Made by a program: the position numbers and the translations under genes. Of a stretch of DNA of 64,000 nt, positions 45,013 through 56,920 are shown piece after piece; the stretch's first letter is position 1; each line of letters opens with the position of its first letter. Under the pieces are notes generated by a model that was not told the DNA's origin, did no database searches, and saw nothing but the letters and a program-made list of their open reading frames with translations. The stretch lies in assembly GCA_963969495.1 (NCBI GenBank), contig OZ018321.1, positions 100,565,578 to 100,629,577 on the forward strand. The letters run 5' to 3'. The DNA comes from Ceratothoa steindachneri (Eukaryota; Arthropoda; Malacostraca; Isopoda; Cymothoidae).

Positions 45013-45865
45013 CATTTTTCTTTGGGGAGGGAGCCTTCTCTTTCTTGTACTCCCTAGGATATAACCAATGATTTACCGCGTGGAGGTCAGCCTCGTCCAG
45101 GCACTCGTTGAAGGTAGAAGCTTTTCGGTCCTTAACGAATGCACGGATTTCCTGGGGTAGTGTACTTAGTAACTGATCTCTAAGCATGAAGTCGAAAACC
45201 GCAGCGACTTCGTTCTCTACCCCTTCTGAATCCATCCAAAAATGTAGGCTTCGACGAAGCTCAAAGCCAAAATGTTTGTATGTTTGTCCAGGTCTTATAC
45301 GAGACTGCCTTAACTTCATCCTATATTCTTCCGGGTTAAGGTTTGTTGCTGAGAGAAGTTCGGCTTCGAGAGTGGAATAGTCCACAGTCGCTTCTGAGGG
45401 TAAAGATACGAATATCTCTCTCATCCTACGATTGAGTAGCGGTAACAGTCTAGCGACCCCATCTTCTTCTAGGTCCCAATTATTGACTTCAAATATTTTC
45501 TCAAAATGGGAGAGATATGAGCATAAATCTTCTTCGTCCTTGTACTCCGGGAGTTTCATGCTGGCCGCTGGTGACACTCCTGTTTTAGATGACACTGACT
45601 GCACCTCTAACTGGTCTTTACTAAGAGCTCTTTCGTGGGCCCTTATCTTCTCTCTTTCATCAGCTTCCATTTTCGTCTTTTCTCTTCTTTCATCAGCTCC
45701 CATTTTCGTCTTTTCTGCTTCCATTTTCATCTTTTCTCTTCTTTCTTCTCTTTCGTTTCTCTCTTTCTCCTGAATAAACGAACTCAGATCGGTTCCTTCC
45801 AGTCCGAGGCTTTGACCTTGCTTCCGATAAAGGTCAAACAATGCCATCGCGCTTATGTCAGTCAT
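44837..45865 (-). pseudogene. A copy 2 gag, truncated by frameshift
   Basis: ATG at 45865; 342 codons. The first about 285 residues match copy 1 Gag. Then GGCGGCCC of copy 1 (about 38574-38581) is GGCGGCC here (about 45007-45013): one C is lost, and the frame runs on into unrelated residues to the stop at 44837. The zinc knuckle, protease and integrase are thereby uncoupled from gag in this copy. Confidence 0.85.
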
Positions 45866-46067
45866 CTACCTTGTTTTTACTCAAGCCTGACCTACTCCAC
45901 CACCGAAACTTACCACTTGGCCTAACAATTACCTTTAGATGGTATCCACCTCTAACTTTACCAATTTCCCACTCGTCAAATATCCTATTATTCCTGGTGT
46001 TCCTTTAATGTGTTAGCTCTTCCTTAAATAGACACTGCTGGGTTCTTTCTAATAATAAACCTCTAGA

Positions 46068-46077
46068 CCTGACACCA
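46068..46077 (-). other. Primer-binding site, A copy 2
   Basis: Minus-strand TGGTGTCAGG, same position relative to LTR A3 as in copy 1. Confidence 0.5.
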
Positions 46078-46088
46078 CTTTTATAATA

Positions 46089-47525
46089 TGTCGTAGAATG
46101 ACCCTTGGCTTTGATCACTCTACGCTTTGACCCCCTTTTAGTAGCGGTATGTTTTAAGGGGCGTGAGTTACTTCTATGATGAAGTAGGCTTTGTTCTGAG
46201 AGTGCTATTTTAGTGGTTTAGTCCTTAAGGAAGAGCTATTTTTAAACACATAAGGATAAGAGGAAACACCAGAATCTACCAAAAATAAACATGTATTTTA
46301 AATTAAATATTACAAACCAACAGCAAAAGCATTTCTATATTTGGCCTCAAAGAATTTTAAATGACAAAACATAAACAAATAGGCTTTCAATAAACAAACC
46401 AATTGCCAATTAGTATTTTTATCACGACCCTATTTGTTTAGCATAAAACATTAAATTAATGTACTGTCATCTACAAACACATATGACCTAGGTTCAAGAA
46501 TAATGGTTTCTGCTCTCCTTTAAAACGTGGGACGTACTAAACTTCTACTATCGCAATAGATATATAAATGTTATTGTTAACTTACGGGTAGGTAACAGGG
46601 ATTGCCGGATGTCGCTGGAGGACTTATCTCTCGCTTTGAAGTGGTGTGGTCGCTGCTTGAATTTTCGAGGAGGGAATGCTTCTTAAACGTAATTAAAGAA
46701 CGGGAGCTCGTTGGGGCAGGGTTGTTCTCCTCTCACTCTTACGGTGCTTGAGATGTGAGAATCACTCGAGTGTGAGCGGCTTTACTTTTCTTTAGTCGGA
46801 CTTCTTTGCAGACGGAAAAGGCTTCTTCGGTATGGCACCGATATAAAACTTGACTATTTAGGTTAATACGGCCCTGAAAGGGGGGGATCGATTTTCTCAA
46901 TCTGATCCTATCGTTTCTCACGGAAATAGTCTTGTATTGCTGAAGGATCGATCTTTACGAACTAATCTTTCTTCTGGCGAATAGACTTCTAATAATCTTC
47001 TTGTCTAGCTGATGGATCGATCTTCACGACCTAATCCTACTCTGGCGTATCGACTTCAGATAATCCTCTTCTCTTTCTTTGCGGGGCTTATTTATAGGCG
47101 GATTGCCGCTCCATCTAAAGGGGGAAGTGACCAGGCCACAGATGCAAAAGGGGGGGGGCGAATAGTGAGTTAGCATCTGGGGAGAGCGAGAATTCCTGAG
47201 GTGGCACTGGGGTGCCCAAGTCAGCTCGCAAATTGTAGGCTCGTAACCGCACCGCTACTTGGCGTGCCTTCTGACTCGCACCGTTTTTTTTTCCTAACCA
47301 CGGGTTTATGGGTCTCGTAGGTCATTCGATCGTTAGAGCGTCGTTTAAGGACCTTAGGTGGTCGCCTTCAAACATATGTTAGCTCCAACTGCCCACAGCG
47401 GCGAGGAGATCACACATGGTAAGCATTTTCGCCGGCTACCTTTCCCACGCTTCTCCTCATGAAGGGAGGGGTGCTTGAATGTACCTATACTCCTCCAGGA
47501 GGCTTAATGTAGCCATTTCTCCACA
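46089..47525 (-). repeat. LTR A3 (5' LTR of copy 2)
   Basis: 1437 bp, nearly identical to A1. Followed by CTGAG (47526-47530), matching the duplication left of A1. Confidence 0.85.
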
Positions 47526-47530
47526 CTGAG

Positions 47531-49170
47531 GTAGGGCTCAAACTTTAGAATATAATCTAGTATTATTCATTTCTGAGGCATCTAGTGACAAAACTCAATA
47601 AGGCATGTATAAATTATGACACAAGTAGTGTTTGATTAGTAGGAGACGACCTTTTTCTCTTTTATCGACTCGATTAGGGTGACATTAGAGGAAAGTGAGA
47701 AAATGACTGGAGTAATGAGAACAATTGATTCGAAGGCATAAGGATAGTGAAAATATAGTCACTGTTGACAAAGAAGCCCATAAAACACTCTCGCCCCTAA
47801 AGATATGGGCAAAAGGGGGATGTCTATGTTTACAAAAGTTTTTCGAAAATCCCAGTCAGCAAAAGTCGACTAAACGTTCTTAAATCCGACTCAGAATAAG
47901 TGAATTTTACGTTTCATTTATTATATTACATAGGTCAAAAATATATTTATGACAAACTAAAGAAAAAGAACATGCTGACGAGTATCCATCAACGTCACCT
48001 CAGTTTGGCATGATTGAATTTCAGAACGTTGTCCGAAAGCATTTTGGAAATAATAAACATGCGGATACAAGTTTTCTGAGCTTCTCAGATGCATAGAACT
48101 AGAATGATAGACCAAGGCAAAACGTAAGAACCTAAAGGAGCAGATAGATAGAAAATAAAAGTAGAACAAGAACTAAGTCTTTCAGTACACAAAAATGTGC
48201 CCCCGCCGACCTTGATATCTCACTATTGATATGAAAAGACTGATGGAAAGATGATAGATTTGCATATACTCACTTAAGGGCAGTTCCAGAAGCCAGATAA
48301 GTTTAGTAAATGGTAAGAAAGATTAGTTTGATCGAGATTATCAAAGGCTGGCCAGAAATGGAGAAATATTAGAGTGGAAGGCTGACTAGGTTCCTTTGTT
48401 TGAGGAAAGCTGTTAGTTACAAGCAAGAGAGATGATTTAGTGCTGTGACCCACCTTGAGGCCAAGCTACCATAGTTCATCGATGTTGGAGGTGGATATTT
48501 AATAAAGATGTCAGGACTTTGGAATTGATCGAGAGGTGAGAGATGAGGCAGAATGTTGCCGGGACGTTTGATCTCACGCATATTTCCTTAGAATTGGGCG
48601 AAATTCAGCGTTTGAACTCAAATCGTCCCACACAATATGAGCTTGATTTATTAATAGGACCCAAAGTAAGTGAAAATGAATACCATAGAAGAGCTGGCCA
48701 TTGAAACTTAGAGGGAACCATCAAGAGAAAAACAAATAGTGTCATTACAAGGAGATAAGTAGGGAATTTACTTCTTCGGGAGAGACAGGAGTGCAGGAGA
48801 GGTCTTGGAATGGGGGTGTTTGCATAGTTCAAATCACGACAGTACCAAATAGCATGTATATTTTTTTATCGGCACACCCATCTGCGGTAGATAAGTACAC
48901 CAAAGATTTAATCTAAATATTCTTTTAGATAGTAAATGACTAGGGGAAGAAGAAGGTTACCTATCCCACGGATGATTTTAAAATATAAGGTTTAAAAAAT
49001 TAATTTATTTTACAAAAATAGTTTGAATCTGTTTGACAAATTTTCCCCCCCAAAATAAAAAAATTATCGAGGCTTCATCTTAACTATGAAGTACAACTTT
49101 GATCACTATATTAGATAGTGGTTTGCTTGTGTATGTGCAAACAATAATGACTAAGATGATTCATGGGTTG
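47531..49170. other. AT-rich flank, no gene recognised
   Basis: About 1.6 kb right of the tandem array. Only short ORFs with no recognisable motif. Confidence 0.5.
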
Positions 49171-49179
49171 GAGAAGCTT

Positions 49180-49530
49180 ATGGTGAAAGGATTGAGAGAA
49201 TAAATCCACATAATTTAGAAAGGATAAGAGATCGAGGGGACTTGATTGAACTCTTAGAGTTATAATAGGAGAGACATAGTTAAACTTATTATTTTTAGTG
49301 AAAAGGATAGGGACACGTAGCTTGGTTTAAGTTGGCAAAGTTAGGATTAGAAAATATTTTATTTGAAATTTGTTTTTAAATCGAGTGGAAGATGAATGGA
49401 ATAGGTTGACTCATCATGCGATAGAACCATCCTCCCTACGAAGTTGAAAAAATAGACTGGATAGATTTAAGGATGATGTATGGTGCCATGCAAAGCGAAA
49501 GAGGATTGACAATGAACCGTCACAGATGAG
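49180..49530 (+). pseudogene. C-terminal end of a non-LTR reverse transcriptase
   Basis: The plus strand reads YGERIERINPHNLERIRDRG then DLIEL (about 49180-49255), and after a frameshift RVEDEWNRLTHHAIEPSSLR, a stop and KNRLDRFKDD (about 49384-49475). This is the standard end of many LINE RTs (a 'RRxRGDLIE' block followed by 'RVvneWNxLp..vv.a.sl.sFKnrLD'). The upstream RT core is absent: a 5'-truncated copy. It runs into the repeat at 49540-49890, presumably its 3' UTR. Confidence 0.6.
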
Positions 49531-49890
49531 TATCATATAAATCCTTTGAAGGATTGTAATGGACACGTTAATAATTATGCGCATGGAAGTAATCTAAGAT
49601 ATATAACACTTTGTCATTAAAAAAGAAAAATAATACGTATAACATTTTTGTTAGACAAATAATCTGATCATGATTATAAACAATGATATGTCCGATTCTA
49701 TAAAGAGGCCACAGGCAGAACGAATCTTTACACGCACGCGTTCTCACACAACTATACACTCAATTAAATAAACATACACATATCTCGAGATAACTAACGG
49801 TCTGGGAAACAGCATAGCCGTACCAACAAACGTGCCAAAATCGTTAAAATAAGGGCAATCATTGACAGAGAGCTGAAGATAATATATATG
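49500..49890 (+). repeat. Dispersed repeat R1, copy 1 (probable LINE 3' UTR)
   Basis: Shares long stretches with 55665-56065, e.g. ATATATAACACTTTGTCATT and AATAATACGTATAACAT, in the same orientation. It directly follows the RT C-terminus, so it is most simply the LINE 3' UTR. Confidence 0.65.
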
Positions 49891-50039
49891 CTCAGAATAT
49901 GCTCGGAACCTGATATAAATATTCTCTCTATGGCCGTACATACGCAGATAAACATCCCGTAGAGTAAACTCCTCCTAAAAGGGTATCATTAGTCAACAGC
50001 GAGCCACGTCCGCTGGTTTTCCATGAAATATACAGCTCT

Positions 50040-50523
50040 GGGCAGAGCAGAGGGAACTCATTCATTCAGGCAGTAAGTCAGTCCGAAAGTCTGGACTGTC
50101 AAGTGAGTCAAGAATTCATGGGAGGATAAAGGAGACTCAGTGGGGGAGACGGTGCCGTAGTCAAAAGGATAATCAAACTTAGCTAATACATTAGTAGGCC
50201 TGCCTCAAATATCCCAAAACAAACTCCATCTAATTCTTTCTCCCAAATCCTACCGAGTCCTCCGCCCAATAACAGTTTTGAATCCGCGTTTGGAGATTAC
50301 TTTTCCTAAGAAGAATCCAAACTATCCTCTTGCCCAGCCTACTTCAATAAAAGCCAGCAAGAAGAGTACCTCCCCCACAATTAGAGTTAGCTCAAAGTCG
50401 GCACCCGTTATCCGAATACCCCAAGAGCGCTTTGTCAAGATTAAGCAACATTGGGGAAGGATAGTGGTTGGATCTGCAACTATCATCCTAACCGCCTCTA
50501 TTCCTAGGTTCCGTCAAGTCTAA
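50040..50523 (+). repeat. Dispersed repeat R2, copy 1, with a conserved reading frame
   Basis: Matches 59370-59826. In both copies one frame stays open over the last about 75 codons: ITFPKKNP, QPTS, SAPVIRIPQ, QHW align between them. In this copy that frame is open from 50173 to the stop at 50523. A second frame (RPASN...PSN.FS blocks) is also similar, so coding potential is not proven. Family not recognised. Confidence 0.5.
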
Positions 50524-50530
50524 AGAAAAG

Positions 50531-51525
50531 GGATGTAGTACAGATACATAAAGTAATGTACAAAAAAGAGTTTTGTTCGTTATGAGGAACTGCAGCTATA
50601 TGGTTATAAAAGGTTCTCTCTCTTGTAGTTTCGTAGGCTAATTTATTAGGTGATGGTACCTTCCTTTAAAGGTAAAGGAAATTTAGAGCTGGATTCAATG
50701 TATAGGAAATAACTGCCTTGTCGATCTCTTCAATCTCCTTTCAACGGTAAACAGTTTATTAAGAGATGAATTGCATTTGAGATCTTACATATATATAAAA
50801 TAAATAGTGAATAGTGGGCAAAATAGAATTTCGCAGAGAAGAGAAAGTTATTATTACAAATAGGAAGATAAAGGTCCCCGGAGACGTGTAATTCAATTAG
50901 TTAACATTGTAAAATCTAATATTACGCATAAAGAGTTAGAAAAGAAAATTTATTCCTTTAAGGTATATATTTACATACAATTATTCGACAAAAAATTATA
51001 ATATATCGTTGCTCCTTAATTATACAATTTTAATTACTTTGCTATTAGAAATTTTAATATTTATACAATTCTTTTAACGGATATTTGGTATTTAAAACAT
51101 TAAATTCTTGTTCTGTTGCTGTAACATCTTTTACGGTAGTTAATCAAGCTATCATTGTCAATTTGAATCAGATCTTATTTCACTGATTGTTAACATACAC
51201 TAGGTTTTGTAAGACATTTTAGTAATTGATTTTAATCAGGTTTCTTATATTCTCTAGTCGTTAAATATTTCGAATTAAATTTTGGTTATTTGTTATACGC
51301 TCATTGATAATTATATTTTTTAATTCGTCACATATATTATATCACTTTTGTGTTCGTTATTTCTATTTTATTCATTTCTATTTTAGTCATTTAACTCCAT
51401 ATCGATTGTAATCACTTTAACGGTATAATATTTGATTTTGGATGTCTTCTGACCACTTTATATACTTTTCTAGGTAGACATGTTCACCATGTGTACATAC
51501 GATTCTGATATGTACATCATACGTA
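50531..51525. other. AT-rich spacer, nothing recognised
   Basis: About 1 kb, no ORF or repeat seen. Confidence 0.5.
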
Positions 51526-51529
51526 TTAA

Positions 51530-52765
51530 AAGCAGTGCTGACCCTTCCTCGGGTGAAAAGGGTCCCTCATAAGTTCACTTCTACCCCCCTTCGGCGATGC
51601 CATGAAGGAGTTCTTCCAGGTCGTCCTTTGGGGGCGGCACAGGGGTGAAGCAAATACCTTGAGGCCCACGTCCTCACCGTCGAAGAAGTACCCTCTTTTG
51701 ATTACCTCTTTCTTGTCACTGAGGAGGACATCCACGTAGTTGGTTTCCTGTTCTTCCTCTTCATCCGTGGTCACTTGCTCGTTGTTCTCCTTTTTTTCTT
51801 TTTTTCCTTTACTTCTTCGCTCCTTTCTTAGTTTCTTCTCTTTCGAAGTTTCTTCTTGCTTTTTTTGAGGGAGAGGGGGTCTTCCGTTGGACTCTGCTTT
51901 TCTTTGACTTTTGATAGTCGTTATTCCTTCTGAGACACGTCGACGAACTGAATGTTTAGTAATTCTGCCGAGGGCAGCTTTTCAGGGAACCAAACGTTTT
52001 TCTTTGTCCTGTTCTTCTGCAGGTGATGGTTTAGCTCTTAGCAGAAAGAGATGGGATTGGCCATGTTTGTCAAATGAGCAAAAATGATCATAGCAATTAT
52101 TTCTTTTCCCTCATTTGGCTTCACCTGCTTTGGATTTTTTATTCTTCCGTTCCTCGGGGCCGCTGCTTGCGCGTTGCTAGTTCTGGTCTTAGCTTCTTTC
52201 TCTTGTTTGATTTTTTCCCGCTTGTCTTGAATGGCTTCCTTGCGTATGAAACACTTCATGGCTAAGGCCCTGTTGTCTCATCCGCAGTTAACACATTTTA
52301 GTTTTGGCTCTCTGCATTCCTTCCGGCCGTGCCAAAATTTATCACAGCTACAACAGGCCACTTCAGTTGCCCTGCAGTCTTTAGTCTGGCGCTTTTCGAC
52401 TCCGTAACACCTGTAGCAACAGTTGCCGGGTATTTATTCTTCGGTTTCGTTTCTCTCTGGTGATATCCTTAGGTAAAGTCCAAGCAATCCTTCCTGTTTT
52501 GCCTTCCTCGCCATCTCAATGCTGGTGAAAATGATCTTCACGATACAATTGGCTTTTTCAAATTTTGGCACTTTGGTTATTTTGGCACATGGCTGTTTTA
52601 CCGTCAGTTCTTCTTTGATTTCTTCGGACGTGTTCCTTGTAAAAAGAGGGTCAAGATGACGCAGGATGGCAGTTCTCTGAACTAGAATTTCTTGCGGAAT
52701 ACTAGCCTCGAACCCGATTTTCTGCAGGTGGACCTTTAACTCGACAGAGACTAGACGCTCCACTT
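51530..52765 (-). pseudogene. LINE ORF1 (zinc-knuckle gag-like) relic
   Basis: Minus strand. 52763-52434 is open for 109 codons (ILVQRTAILRHLDPLF, EEIKEEL, IVKIIF, KAKQEGLLGLYLRIS). After a stop come three cysteine knuckles (CYRCYGVEKRQTKDC, CCSCDKFWHGRKEC, CVNCG) around 52425-52285 and then ALAMKCFIRKEAIQDKR (about 52262). Later HLTNMANPISF (about 52075). The block order is that of the Jockey/Nimb ORF1 common in decapod crustaceans, as I remember it (knuckles, 'NHRTLAMKCPKRK', 'HAHxTNMAxP'). Lys-rich and broken further down. No RT follows within the window. Confidence 0.7.
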
Positions 52766-52989
52766 ATTCCATGGCGTGGCAAATGGTTGCATAGCCTATA
52801 GACGTGTCAATAAGCCGGATGAGGACTTTGTTTATGCTGCGGTATATAGTCAGGATAACGGCCGTTCGAGAAAGTTTTGTTCCCCACTCTTTTGCAGTTC
52901 TGAGTCCCGACCTCATGGGTCCACTCCCGATAGTAAGCCCCTCTCTCTGTGGGGAGCCTCTATCTCCCCGTGATTAGAGGACTTCCGGA

Positions 52990-53547
52990 CACACGGGAAA
53001 AAAGAAGAATGACTTTAGGCGTGTCTTCGAGTCTTGTTAATTAATTTTGCCTCTACCACGACCAGAGATGATGATGGAAAAACGATATATCGACGATATG
53101 TCAATTTTTTCAATCTCCTGTTTTTTAATAAATGATAGTGTATATATAGTTTATCTGGTTGGCTATAAGAAATAGAAAATTTTGCCCATCAGCGTTAAAG
53201 AGATTTTTAAGGACACATTTACGTTTAATTTATTTTCTCATGCATAAGCGTGACCTTGGCAAATTCTTCAGTACCGAATGGATCAATCAGCGTTGAGACA
53301 AAATTATAAGAAAGAGTTTATATTTACTGATTTTCAAATATATGAGTTACTGAAATTCGATTAAGATTTTTTTATTTTTGGCTGCTCAAAATTCTTGGAC
53401 GAAGTATATTAACTATTTCCATCTCGCTAACCTGTAAAGAAGGTAACAGTTTCGGATGGTCCGAAATACGCCTTTGACAGTCTAACAGTAAATTCTTATT
53501 CACACTAAAGAAGGAGATAATACTACAATTTTTATCTGGTGAATTAA
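52990..53547. other. Spacer, nothing recognised
   Basis: AT-rich, no shared repeats. Confidence 0.5.
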
Positions 53548-53549
53548 TA

Positions 53550-54846
53550 CGAGGGGAGGTCAATTAGTTTTGTAACTCAGTAGGGCAAAAGAGAGGAAGG
53601 GGGATGGCTGTTTGTAGGGGTGTTAGAAAAAGTTAGGACAAGTAAGGCCCTGCAGCCGCACGCTCCTACCTCGTATATTTAAGAAGAAGTAGCTGATCGC
53701 AGATCATCAGGCGCAACACAAATTTTTCAACAATGGAGAAGGTTGAGCACCGCGCAGTGATTAAATTTTTTACCAAGGAAGGCAAAAATGCAAAAGAGAT
53801 CCATGAACGCATGGTTGCAGTGTACACCTACCCCGCCCCCTCCTATGCAACCCTTTCTCGCTGGAAAAGGAAGTTCCACCATGGTCGTGAGTCCCTTGAA
53901 GATGAAGACCGTCCAGGACGCCCGATAGACGTGACCGACGAGGACAATGTGGCCCGTGTGGAGAAGATGATCCTCTAAAATCGACGGGTGAAGGCCGAAG
54001 AAATCGAGCGAGAACATTGAATATCACATGGAAGTATTATCAACATCATCCACGACAGTTTGGCCATGACCAAGATCTCTGCCCGTTGGGTCCCTAGAAA
54101 CCTCACGCCCCATGATCGACTTAAACGTCTTTAAAGTTCGGAGGAGTTACTGCTTCTGTACAACCAAGAGCCGTCGGGATTCAAGTCACGCATAATGACA
54201 GGTGATGAAACATGAGTCCACCACTGAGATCCCGAAGCCAAGCTGGAAAGCATGGCCCTGAAGCACAGGGGCTCTTCGACCCCCATCAAGTTCCGGACCC
54301 AACCCTCAGCCGGCAAGATCATGGCCACCATCTTCTGGGATTCTGAGGGAGTGATGATGGCGGACTATGCACTTCGCGGAAGGACCATCACAGGCCAATA
54401 TTACGCCGAGGAACTGGCTGGGTTGAAGAAGTGAATACGTCAGAAGCGGCGTGGTAAGTTGACACGCGGTGTCATGCTCCTCCCCGACATTGTACTTGTC
54501 CACAAGGGCAGAGTTGCACAAGCTGCCCTGAGCGAGTTCGGACTCGAGGAGCTCAACCATCCACCCTACAGTCCAGATCTGGGCCCTAGTGACTAGCATT
54601 TATTCCCCCAGCTCGAGGCTGCACTGCGAGGACGCCGCTTTCGGGACGATGAAGATGTCCAGCTCGCCGTCCAGGAGTGGATTGAACAGCAGTCGGGAGA
54701 TTTCTGGTTGTCGGGAATTCGAAGCCTTAGGGACAAGTGGGCAATGCATTGAGGTCAAGGGTAGTTATATTGAAAAATAATAAAACACTTTGCCTTATAT
54801 CTCGTTTCCTTATATCCGAATTGCAAAAGTTATTGACCGCTCCTCG
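53550..54846 (+). mobile_element. Mariner element with TIRs and TA duplication
   Basis: 1297 bp. The left TIR starts CGAGGGGAGGTCAATTAGTT; the right TIR (reverse complement) is CGAGGAGCGGTCAATAACTT. TA flanks at 53548-53549 and 54847-54848. The size is the normal 1.3 kb for mariner. Confidence 0.85.
53733..54765 (+). pseudogene. Mariner transposase, multiple stops
   Basis: ATG 53733. N-terminal HTH: MEKVEHRAVIKFFTKEGKNA, then SRWKRKFHHGRESLEDEDRP and GRP. Stops follow (first TAA 53976). WVPRNLTPHDR (about 54088) is the WVPH..L-type block. SRIMTGDET (about 54186) has the first catalytic Asp. LLPDIVLVHKGRVAQ (about 54480) has the second Asp, but the following Asn of HDNA is Ile. PPYSPDLGPSD (about 54562) carries the last Asp block, followed directly by a stop. 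FRDDEDVQLAVQEWI is the C-terminal helix. The order and spacing are those of a DD34D transposase. Inactive because of several stops. Confidence 0.85.
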
Positions 54847-54848
54847 TA

Positions 54849-55640
54849 ATTGAATGAGGGCGTAATAATCTCATTGCTCCCTTCACAACACTTGTTGATC
54901 ACCCTTTACATGGAATGTTATTTTGGTTTACTGTGAACCTATTATAGATTTGATCAAACTTTAAAATACTCATCTTTGAGGCATTTTTGAGTCAAATGCG
55001 ATTTTATAATGTAGTTTCAGCACGACACAGCTACTTCATAAGGATCGCTCTAATCGATATTATCAAACACTTGGCTTAACATAAGTTAAACAAATGTCAA
55101 GATTGCTGACACCTTTGAAATTTATGTTTTGGAACCAAGTAAAACAAAAATGAAATAAGAAAGTAAATTTAATATTGTGGTGCGCGTGCACCAAGCTGTA
55201 GGCATAGATAGTGAATAAAATAAGGATCGCCTAGGAATTAAATTTTATGCTGCAGCCAAAAAATTAAAAGGGATGCAAATCTAAGTAAAAGTAAACAATA
55301 ATAAAGTTGTGGCAAGTATACACACACGCACCCAAAAACTTTGTTCGCATTAAACAGCTGCAGCTGCCACCTCCAAACGCTTCAAAGAACAGCTAACTGC
55401 AGTGCCTAATTATAGATATAAATATAAAGTATTGTAACACTCTGGAATCGAAGGAAACCAAACTCAATGTATAGATGTACATAAAACAAAAATTTATCTC
55501 TCATTCCTAAATAATATATTGTGAGACTCAGTAAGTCAAAGGAACCCAACTTCTACGTAAAAATTTACAGTTCTCAAAAGTATGTAAATTAGTTTAGATT
55601 CGTTATAATTTGTGACACTCCATGTCTTGGAGGGCAGCTT
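54849..55640. other. Spacer, nothing recognised
   Basis: AT-rich, no ORF of interest. Confidence 0.5.
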
Positions 55641-55659
55641 CCATGGGGCCATTCAAGGC

Positions 55660-56066
55660 AAAATAAGATTGACAATCAACAGATAAGTATCATATAAGTC
55701 CTATAAAGGCTTGTAATGGGCACGGACAAAATTATGCGCATGCATGTAATCAAAAATATATAACACTTTGTCATTAAAAGAGAAAATAATACGTATAACA
55801 TGTTTGTTAGAGAAATAATCTAATAATTTAAACAATGATACATGCGTTGCTTCTATGTATAATGCGGCTACAGGCAAATCGAATTCTCGCACGCACATAA
55901 GCTCACATAAATACACATTTATATACTATTATACACCTCTCGCGATAACCAACGATGTGGCAAACCCCACAACTGTACTAACAAATTTATCGATAACCAG
56001 CTGTCTAGAAAACACTACAGCTGTGCCAAAAACGTCAAAACAGGTGCAGTCATTCACACCAAGCTG
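55660..56066 (+). repeat. Dispersed repeat R1, copy 2
   Basis: Colinear with 49500-49890 with scattered substitutions and small indels. The RT C-terminus is not recognisable in front of it, so this copy is more strongly 5'-truncated. Confidence 0.65.
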
Positions 56067-56920
56067 AAGACAGGGTTGCACGAAATGCAAGACCATTAAT
56101 TTAGACCATATATGGAAAACTGTTCGCCTCCGGGCGAGCAGTTACCCCATGCCAGTCTAGGTAATTTTTTTAAAACACCATATAAGTGGTCTCACAAAGT
56201 CATTGTTTTAATTTATATTTTAAAATTAATATTTTATGTTTGTCTAAAAAAGGAGTCTTCAAATAAACGAATTTCACTCCCAAACTCTAAATTAGTGACC
56301 TAATCAGATTCTAACAGTATGACCCCAGCTGACTCACACTCTGAGTCTTTCGCAAATGATAACCACGCAAATATTTCCTTCTGAGCCGAATCAAAGTGAC
56401 TCGTGAGTGATTTCGAATGTTCAGTTACGTCTTATGACTTCAATATTTTGAAATATAAGGTAATAAATTAGTGTTTACTTAAAAATCTGAATTGCATAGA
56501 AGGGGTAATTATCTTTAACCAATTAGTTCGCATCATAAAAATTTATTTGATTATGCATGCATACTTGCATAGTTTCATAGCTTCCACCACTAATTAGCAA
56601 CTCTAATCAATTATAACGAATGTTTATAGTTGGACTTCTCTCATAGCCCACCGGCAATGTTAAAATTGTGCGCTGTGGATTAACACGGTAAATTCTCGAA
56701 AAGGGGATTTAAGAAACAGTGTCCCTAATATTTTCTAGTGCGGTTGTTGTTCCCAAAGAAAATAACGTCAAGCACCAATAATACTAAGCATTCTGAATCT
56801 GAGAAACTTACGGGAGAAGTTCAAAAGAAAACAAGGTCTGCTGACCAAAGTCACGTGCTCTCACTTATTCTGATTTATGACCTTATGACCTTCAAAACTT
56901 TCACTAAATCCTGGACTAAG
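56067..56920. other. Spacer, nothing recognised
   Basis: AT-rich; only a weak match near 56110-56160 to the region just before R2 copy 1. Confidence 0.4.

Larger units (their letters stand above)
33267..47525 (-). mobile_element. Tandem array of two Gmr1-like LTR retrotransposons A sharing a central LTR
   Basis: Structure LTR-internal-LTR-internal-LTR: LTRs at 33267-34706, 39646-41154 and 46089-47525, internal regions 34707-39645 and 41155-46088. Coding is on the minus strand. CTGAG occurs immediately outside both ends (33262-33266 and 47526-47530), so the array derives from a single insertion followed by unequal LTR-LTR recombination. Pol order is protease-integrase-RT-RNase H, the Gmr1 arrangement. 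No env-like ORF is present. Confidence 0.9.

Noticed and set aside
33267..47525. An endogenous retrovirus with an envelope gene
   Set aside because: No ORF after RNase H and no signal-peptide or transmembrane protein in the internal regions; the element is a retrotransposon.
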